Shown here: in pieces, positions 58,140 to 64,000 of the stretch
Layout of the letters: each line of letters opens with the position of its first letter
How positions within the stretch are numbered: position 1 is the first letter of the stretch
From: Thamnaconus septentrionalis
Lineage: Eukaryota; Chordata; Actinopteri; Tetraodontiformes; Monacanthidae
Length of the DNA: 64,000 bases
Assembly: GCA_009823395.1 (NCBI GenBank)
Contig: CM020501.1
Location: forward strand, 1,490,861-1,554,860
Direction: 5' to 3'
The notes under the pieces: generated by a model
The model's database searches: none
Seen by the model: the letters and a program-made list of their open reading frames with translations, nothing else
Told to the model about the DNA's origin: nothing
Program-made: the position numbers and the translations under genes

Positions 58140-58320
58140 TCTCTTTTCCTCCTCCTTCGCCTCCACCTCCTTCCCTTGGTCCTCCTCCTCACTCCCCTTC
58201 TTCCTCCCTCTTCCTCCTCCTCTTTGTCCTTCTCCCTCCTCCTCCTCCTATCTTCCTCCTTGTCCTCCTCCTCCCTCCTGCTGTTCCTCCTCTTCTTCCT
58301 CCTCCTCTTACTTCGACTTC
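58140..58320. repeat. (TCC/TTC)n pyrimidine array
   Basis: About 170 nt of CTCCTTCC steps. Frames through it are artefacts. Confidence 0.88.
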
Positions 58321-59280
58321 CCACTTTAAAAATTCCCCTTAAACTTCACTGGTTGTCAGAAGGCGACCCGGACACACGGCGTTAGAGCGAGGAGCGAGAT
58401 GTTCGAGTTCAAAAAAAAAGAAAAGAAAAAAAAAGGGGGAGAACGACGTTATCGGCACTAGGAATCATTTATTATAAAAAAAAAAAAACACAGTAAATGA
58501 AAGAGGGAGGTGGGCGGGGGGGCAGGATCACAGCTGCCAACACTGGAAGCTCATTATTTAGACATTTACTGTTGTTTTAACTGATGGAGGCGTCGTTCAT
58601 CATTCATCACCTTCAGCTGCTTCACAATTTCTCTTTGCGCAGTTCTTGGGATTTTTGATTTGGTGATCACACAATCCAAACACACGCACGCACACACACA
58701 CACACACACACAGAAAAAGCCCTTCAACCATCAACCGTCGCCGCTTCTCCGCACAAAAAAAAGCTACCCGACATCCAACGATATTTAGATGTCAGAAAAA
58801 TGACACACTTTTACCGACGTGAAGTACAAAAAGCCAGCAGTGAACACACAGCGGGGGGTCAGAGGTCAGAACAGGAAAGGTGAAGGAATCGGCAGTTAGC
58901 CTGAGGTTGCTGGCCGGTTTAGGGAAGAGGAGCGCACGACCGCCAGTGGAGCCCCAAAGACTTTTTTCGCTCTGGAGGCTCCTCAGACTCCGCCCACCTG
59001 GAAGCGGCTAGCAGCTGGTTGTTAGCTTAGCTCAGCATTTCCCCTTTTCTTTAAAAAGAAAAATAAAATAAAAAGTTGTGTGGGGATTTTAAATATACTG
59101 GATATATTTATAGAGAAAATGTGCATTTATTTTGCAGGACACACAATTCCATTCTGTAATTTCAATCATTTATTGCCGAGACATGATAAAAAGAGGGCGA
59201 GTGATTTTGTATTTTTGAGGAATAAATTTAAGTGCTGTGGAATAAATTTGGGGAGGGCCTTAGACCAGGTCTTGAGAGAC
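58321..59280. other. unique sequence with A runs, (CA)12 and a weak island
   Basis: A runs at 58410-58432 and 58477-58489; island CATTATTTAGACATTTACTG and TTCATCATTCATCACC at 58550-58610; (CA)n at 58681-58711; otherwise ordinary DNA. No gene. Confidence 0.42.
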
Positions 59281-59283
59281 TCA

Positions 59284-59320
59284 CTTGCTTAGCTTAGCTT
59301 AGTTTAGCTTATCTTAGCAC
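59284..59320. repeat. (CTTAG)n pentanucleotide repeat
   Basis: About seven CTTAG/TTTAG units with variants. Confidence 0.8.
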
Positions 59321-59379
59321 AGCTACTCACTCCTGCACCTGGAGCAGTAACAACACCAAACTGTCCCCAGCTCGTCCTT

Positions 59380-59480
59380 CTACTCCTCCTCATCTTCTCC
59401 TCCTCTTCTGCCCTCCCTCCTCCCCCTCCTCAGCTCCTCCTTGTCTTCCTCCTCCTCTCTTTCTCCTTCTCTTCCTCCTC
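59380..59480. repeat. CTCCTC pyrimidine-rich run
   Basis: CCT/CTT steps for about 95 nt. Confidence 0.75.
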
Positions 59481-59962
59481 ATCCTCACATTGAGTACAGG
59501 TTCGCTTCCTTGAATCACTTTCATCAGCCATCGACAATAGAAAGCCAAAGTGATTCTTTCATTCCTCCGCGATGCCAGGGAACATTGTTTGGAATTTGAA
59601 ATGGACAACTCATCCAAAAAGAAAAAGAAAAAAATCACAATTTCAAAAAAAAAAAAAAAAAATTAAGTAGGTGCTTCCTTAAATTTTCTTTCAGTTTTTT
59701 TCTGTAGGCCAGGCGTGCAGCCCTCCCCTCCCACACCATCAACCTCTCCCTCCTCCTCCTCCTCCTCCTCTTCGCTCTTCCTCCTCGCTGCGTACTCCAC
59801 ATGCCAACAAATCCTAATTGCGCCCCAGCGTTTCGTTTGGTTTCCTCCCACCGATCGCTGCGGCGCTCCGTGCCACCAAAAAAAAAAAATTTCCTTGCGT
59901 GCTAATTAGCCGCGCAACCACCGTGGATACACTCCTGACAGGTGCTGCTGGCCCTGCCAGGG
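59481..59962. other. unique sequence with regulatory-like words
   Basis: A runs at 59646-59661, CCT run at 59750-59772, then CAAATCCTAATTGCGCC at 59808 and GCGTGCTAATTAGCCGCGC at 59898-59916, whose core GCTAATTAGC is a perfect 10-bp homeodomain palindrome. Confidence 0.42.

Positions 59963-59993
<31 letters not shown>
59963..59993. repeat. (CA)15 microsatellite
   Basis: Uninterrupted CA units. Confidence 0.95.
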
Positions 59994-59995
<2 letters not shown>

Positions 59996-59999
59996 TGCA

Positions 60000-60255
60000 G
60001 GAAGACACGGGAAGGAAGGAACGACGAAGGAAGGAGGGAAGGAAGGCAGGACGGGAGGGTCCTTGCAGCATTAAAAATAAATGAAGAGCGAAGAATAACG
60101 AGAGAGGCAAAGACGTGTTAATTTCTGGCTTCCATCTGTTATTACATCAGCACTGCCAACAAGCGGCAGCGACCAGAGAGGAGACAGACAGAGCCGGAGA
60201 GATAGATAGATAAATAAGTAAGTAAATAAGTAAATGAATGAATGAATGAATGCGA
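60000..60255. repeat. GGAAGGAA, GATA and AATG repeats around unique DNA
   Basis: GGAAGGAAC steps at 60010-60055; unique TGTTAATTTCTGGC and GTTATTACATCAGC at 60116-60150; (GATA)n at 60200-60214; (AATG)n at 60233-60252. Confidence 0.75.
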
Positions 60256-60775
60256 GCGACAACAAGAGTGACCAAAGTTGCTCCTGCACCAGAGTAGGAA
60301 GGAAGGGAGGAATTCCTCGGAGGAAAAACTTTTTTTTTTTTTATTTATTTCTCCAAAAAAAAGGTTTCGTCTTCCAAAACAGTTTGAAGACGCAACCTTA
60401 ACCGTGACCGCCGCAGACTGAGAGACTGAGGAGAAGAAGAAGAAGAAAGTTGGAACCTCCGGGGAGTGCAGTTTTCTTCAACATGTTGGAGGTGTTGCTT
60501 TTTTTTTTAACTTTTACTTTTTTATGAAGGAGGATGACATGAGAAGCAGATTTTACTAAAAACCAAGACAAATTTGCAATAAGAGCATAAACAGTCAAAG
60601 AAAATAAACATTTTGAGACTTTGGTCTTAAGTCCAAGACTAAGGCACCAGTTGGTGAGACCAGGGGCCAGGAACCCCCTACAAACACAAAGCCGGGGACA
60701 CCCTTTTCGCAAATCAACAGACAATGTTAAAAAATATGTCAACTTTTTTCTCACTTTTATTTGCTATTCAATAAC
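60256..60775. other. unassigned sequence
   Basis: T-rich/A-rich runs and unique DNA. Part of 60600-60775 may belong to the following hAT copy, because related elements are longer, but I see no match to copy 1. Confidence 0.4.
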
Positions 60776-61136
60776 TACTGTCATTGGTGGGCCACAATGG
60801 CTTCTAAAATTTGAGAATTTGAGGAGTGCCAGAGCTGGAGCAGATGGATGGAGTGTTTTGGTGACCCACCTCATAGGAGAAAGAAATGTATCATGGGATA
60901 TGTAGAAAATGTGTGCTTTAATGTCAATTGAAAAAGGAACAAAAGTGTTACAAGAAAACCAGTGCCACTGAAGCCCCATGGTGTTTAGCTCTTTATTTAA
61001 ATGACTCTTAAAAAACTGAAAAAAGGATGAAATACAGCTACTTGATGACTTGCTTACTTTTCTTCAAGCGCGGAGGCTCAGATTAAGAAGCTTAACGGGC
61101 CGCATATGGCCCCCGGGCCATAGTTTGCCCATGCCC
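60776..61136 (+). mobile_element. hAT-like non-autonomous element, copy 2
   Basis: CTGTCATTGGTGGGCCACAATGG, GCAGATGGATGGAGTGTTTTGG, GACCCACCTCATAGGAG, GGTGTTTAGCTCTTTATT, AAATGACTCTTA and CATATGGCCCCCGGGCC follow the same order as 43762-44091. The left terminus is not clean. An insertion of about 30 bp (CATGGGATATGTAG region) distinguishes it from copy 1. Confidence 0.75.
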
Positions 61137-61426
61137 GATGATATCGGATAACAATAATAATAATAAAAATATCATTTGATTGTTATTATTGTTTTTTATT
61201 TGCCTTTTTCCCTATCTTCTCACCTATTTTCAGCCCCCCCCCCTCCACCCCCAGCGCCCCCTGGTGGTCCCCTTCTTTAATAACCACTGGGTGAAAAGTC
61301 TGTGAGATAAAATTGCACCTAACAATGAAAAAAAGGGGATGAGAATGGCTGAATCAGGACCTTGCCTGGTCACCACCCTCCCACTGACCAACAGCCTCTT
61401 TATTATTTTTAGCACACGGCCATAAA
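61137..61426. other. unassigned sequence
   Basis: (AAT)n at 61148-61166 and unique DNA flanking the CTCF-like word. Confidence 0.4.
61253..61267 (-). promoter_or_regulatory. CTCF consensus-quality motif
   Basis: AGCGCCCCCTGGTGG is the exact complement of CCACCAGGGGGCGCT, the textbook CTCF core. This is the best match in the window. Confidence 0.65.
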
Positions 61427-61429
61427 ACA

Positions 61430-61470
<41 letters not shown>

Positions 61471-61471
61471 C
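61427..61471. repeat. (CA)n with GCGC interruption
   Basis: CA units with one GCGCGC step. Confidence 0.93.
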
Positions 61472-61798
61472 CACAGCGACCTGCAACCTGCTGGGGTGAC
61501 TGACACGCTGATGTTTCCTCAAACGTTCTCCTCCGGCGCCGAACTGTCAAAACAAGGCCGATGGAGGAACAATGGGGAGCAGGTGGGGAAAGAAGCAGGA
61601 AAGAGTCCTGGTATTCCTGCAGCCTCATCTTTTCCATCTTTTTTTTGGGTTTGTTTTCTTTGTTTGGGCAAGGAGAGTGTGTGTGGGGGGGCATTATCGG
61701 CGCCTGGGAAACCTCGACTCACTCGCTCAGGCTGATTCCCAGACTTCATGTTTAAATTGTTTGTTCAATTATTTTTCTTGGATGCCAACACCTGCATT
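61472..61798. other. unassigned sequence
   Basis: Ordinary unique DNA, T-rich near 61640. No gene. Confidence 0.4.
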
Positions 61799-61970
61799 AA
61801 TTCTTCTCCTTCTCCTTCTTCTCCGTCTCCTCCGCCTCCTCCGCCTCCTCCTCCTTTGTCGTCTTCATGTTCTTCCCCTTCTTCTTCTCCTTCTTCGTTA
61901 TCTTTTTCTTCTTCTTCTTCTTCTTCATCATTTTCTTCGTCTTCTCCTTCTTCTCCTTCTTCGCCCAGAG
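61799..61970. repeat. (CTT/CTC)n pyrimidine array
   Basis: About 170 nt of TTCTTC and TCCTCC steps with scattered G and A. Confidence 0.88.
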
Positions 61971-62039
61971 CGAAAACTCCCGAGACCAGAGCGCAATTAA
62001 AGGGCTCGGCGAGCGGCCGGGAGGGTTGGAGGGAGAGGA

Positions 62040-62086
62040 GTGTGTGTGTGTGTGTGCGTGTGTGTGTGTGTGCGTGTGCGTGTGCG
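62040..62086. repeat. (GT)n with GC variants
   Basis: GTGTGCGTG steps over 46 nt. Confidence 0.9.
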
Positions 62087-62104
62087 GAGAGGGAGGGGAG
62101 GGGG

Positions 62105-62300
62105 GATAAATGGATAAATACCTTTTTAAGCGCTCAAGGTAACTAGCGAGCGGTGACAGTGAGGAGGCTCGCTGGGAGCAATTTCCTATTTATTTGTCTT
62201 GCGATCTGACCTCGCTCTTGACAGGGGCTCCGCCGCTTATTACCGGGAGCCGTCCCCGCGCTTCTTAATCGAGGCCCATTACTGATGTTCAGCAGGCTGG
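62105..62300. promoter_or_regulatory. candidate conserved non-coding element
   Basis: TGGATAAATACCTTTTTAAGCG, CGGTGACAGTGAGG and CTTGACAGGGG (two TGACAG TALE words at 62154 and 62219), GCAATTTCCTATTTATTTG, GCTTATTACCGGGAGCC, TTCTTAATCGAGGCCCATTACTG. Repeat-free for about 190 bp. Confidence 0.5.
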
Positions 62301-62707
62301 AAGTGCCAGATGCGGGCGAAGGGGTTTTTTTTTTCTTGGCGGGAAAAAGGGGGAAAAAAGGAAAGAAAAGAAAAGAAAAAAACGTTCACGGCCAAGCGGC
62401 CTCGGATGTTTGCAGAAATTGGGAAATTGTGTTTTGTGACCCCCCGACCGGCTGCTTTAATGAGGAGGATTTGACTTTGGTTCTACACGCTCGGGCGCAA
62501 AGTGAGGAGCAGAGGTGCAAAGTTTCTACTGCGAGGGAGGGGAAAGAGGGGGGTCGTTAAAGCGGCCAACTGGAGGCCTTTGGTCTGGCCGACTGCACCT
62601 GAACGCACCGTCTGCTCGGCAGTGTTTCTACCTTTTCTCTCCTCTCCTCCATCGCCGCAGCAGAGAACAACTTCAGTGCTTCAACTCATTAAAGGGAAGA
62701 CGCGTCT
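62301..62707. other. unassigned unique sequence
   Basis: T/A runs, GCTTTAATGAGGAGGATTTG at 62453-62472, and ordinary DNA. No gene. Confidence 0.4.
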
Positions 62708-62737
62708 TTACACACACACACACACGCACACACACAT
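62708..62737. repeat. (CA)n microsatellite
   Basis: CA units with one CG step, running into TATATA. Confidence 0.92.
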
Positions 62738-63180
62738 ATATATTTTCTTCTTTTTTTTTCCCCCTCACTCGGTTCTCTGACCTTTTCACTCCGCCGCCGC
62801 CACGTTCCACCGGGTTGTAAACATACTGTACACGCATAAATAAACACTCGATCCATCCATATTTAACAGCTCCCGCCTGTCTGTCCACGTCGGAGCGGCT
62901 CGTTGGAGAGCTCGCCGCTCCGCCGCTCACCGCCGCCGTCACGCAGCCGTCACCTCACCACGCACCCCCTCCCCCTCCCTCCCACCGCGCCCTCCGTGCT
63001 CCCAGCATGCATTATTCACCGCTGCATTAGAATAACCACGGCAGGGGGAGGTAGGGGAGAAGGAGGGAGAGAGGGAGGGAGGGCAGCAGGGCCGTCACAA
63101 CAGCTGAAAGTGTCTGTCACGCTACAACTTTTCCTCCCCCTCCACCACCTCTCTCTCTCTTTTTTCTTTCTTTTTTTTTA
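62738..63180. other. unassigned unique sequence
   Basis: CpG-rich DNA near 62880-62945, CAGCATGCATTATTCACCGCTG at 63003-63024, GGGA repeats at 63045-63080 and C/T-rich DNA after 63130. Confidence 0.4.
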
Positions 63181-63184
63181 CCCA

Positions 63185-63292
63185 TAGTTCCTCAGCGGCA
63201 GTGCAGCTGCCTAAATGAGAGGGATTAAGTTAACTCCCTGCTCAGAGGAAGAGCAGGCCCTGGATTAGGGCAGCGGCCATGGACACGGAGAG
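63185..63292. promoter_or_regulatory. candidate conserved non-coding element
   Basis: GGCAGTGCAGCTGCCTAAATG (inverted GGCAG/CTGCC), GAGGGATTAAGTTAACTCCC (GGATTA next to a TTAA palindrome), and CTGGATTAGGGCAGC (second GGATTA). Two bicoid-class words 44 bp apart in the same orientation. Confidence 0.45.
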
Positions 63293-63299
63293 CGTTCAA

Positions 63300-63354
63300 G
63301 CAGGAGCTGCTGCTTCTCTTTTTTTCTTCCTCCTTCCTTCCTCCTCCCTCCTCC

Positions 63355-63385
<31 letters not shown>

Positions 63386-63670
63386 GCTCTCTCTCTCAGA
63401 GGCAGCGGTGCGAGGCCCCCCCGCCCCCCTCCTCCTACCTCCACCCTTCTCCTCTCGTGGCGCCGGCCGTCGCCTGGTTTGCTCGAACAAATACATTGAC
63501 GAGTGCAACGCCGCCCACGACATGGAAAAGTGTGTCGAGGGCAAAGAGGGGGAACACTGGCGGACACGCTGACAATCACACACACAGACGCTTTTATTTC
63601 CCTCCCTCCACTCCTCCACCTCCTCCTCCTCCTCCTGCTGCTGCTGCTGCTCCCTCAACCTGAAACACCC
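63300..63670. repeat. CT/CCT-rich sequence with a small unique part
   Basis: CCTTCCTCC and (CT)n to 63398, C-rich DNA, a unique segment 63460-63570, then CCT and CTG runs at 63600-63650. The unique segment has a Cys-containing frame discussed under findings. Confidence 0.65.
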
Positions 63671-64000
63671 TCCTCAAGAAACACAAGAAACATCTCCCGC
63701 CGTCCACAGCCGGGGAAAATAACACAGAGGCTCCTGCAGCTCGGAAAAAATTGTTTTGTCGAGAGAGTCGATCGACCGCGGATCTGTTTTTATTATTTTT
63801 TGTCATTTTGAAGATTGTAATAGAAATAATTTCGCATTTTGAAAGAAATTAATTGCTTTACTTGACATCAATTTTTTTTTTGCACCGTCAACGCCGTCGC
63901 CTTTCCCCACTATTCCACACGCGTTTGGCTCCTCCGAAGTTAATCCATCCCCGCTCATAACTAACTGCATTTACTCCGTCGATTTATTTCGAGAAAGAAC
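63671..64000. promoter_or_regulatory. AT-rich right edge with regulatory-like words
   Basis: GAAAGAAATTAATTGC, TTTACTTGACATCAATTTTT, then GAAGTTAATCCATCCCCG (bicoid-class TAATCC) and ACTAACTGCATTTACTCCG. The block is cut by the window end. Confidence 0.33.

Overview
This window looks like non-coding DNA from a ray-finned (probably percomorph) fish. The evidence is threefold: very many long (CA)n/(GT)n, (GAA)n, (GA)n and (TA)n tracts; 5'-truncated copies of a LINE 3' end common in teleosts (7.38-7.68 kb and 21.37-21.46 kb); and a tRNA-headed SINE plus several hAT-type elements typical of teleost genomes. I found no protein-coding exon, rRNA, tRNA, CRISPR array or prokaryotic feature that I can support. 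Every long open frame is a translated simple repeat or minisatellite.

The most useful reading is a regulatory 'gene desert' or very large intron. Between the repeats lie short islands (60-450 bp) of unique, AT-rich, motif-dense sequence with TAATTA, ATTA, TGACAG, AGATTA, forkhead, SOX and POU-like words and several perfect palindromes. They resemble vertebrate conserved non-coding elements next to developmental genes. The best islands are at 1.09, 2.16, 8.1, 9.1, 12.8, 14.5, 16.0, 17.6, 17.8, 18.7, 19.4, 27.3, 31.2, 37.4-37.9, 38.4-38.7, 48.65, 51.25, 56.7-57.2, 57.8, 62.1 and 63.2 kb. About 14 words resembling the CTCF consensus are scattered among them, with a loose group at 50.3-55.3 kb. 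The target gene cannot be named from this sequence.

Layout. 0-5.4 kb: (TA)70, GC-rich DNA with CCAAT boxes, (CAG)15 and a 0.9-kb pyrimidine minisatellite. 6-11.8 kb: a hAT MITE, a LINE insert with a 48-bp target duplication, islands, two CTCF-like words and an 84-bp hairpin. 12-21.5 kb: microsatellite-rich with many islands. 21.9-23.8 kb: a 1.9-kb purine minisatellite. 24.6-26.5 kb: a DNA transposon with a 9-bp target duplication that carries an inserted hAT/BED-finger relic with a perfect 8-bp duplication. 27-37 kb: islands, (GGAT/GGAC)n arrays and one copy of an unrecognised hairpin-headed repeat family. 37-39.3 kb: the richest regulatory-looking block. 40-45 kb: a CpG-dense block and a 63-bp-unit minisatellite closed by a hAT insertion. 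45-57 kb: hAT relics (two nested), a SINE, (TA)n arrays, a palindromic island and pyrimidine arrays. 57-64 kb: islands and simple repeats.

Limits: family names rest on recognised end sequences and target duplications, not on database searches. The conserved-element calls rest on composition and motif density only, because no alignment was possible.
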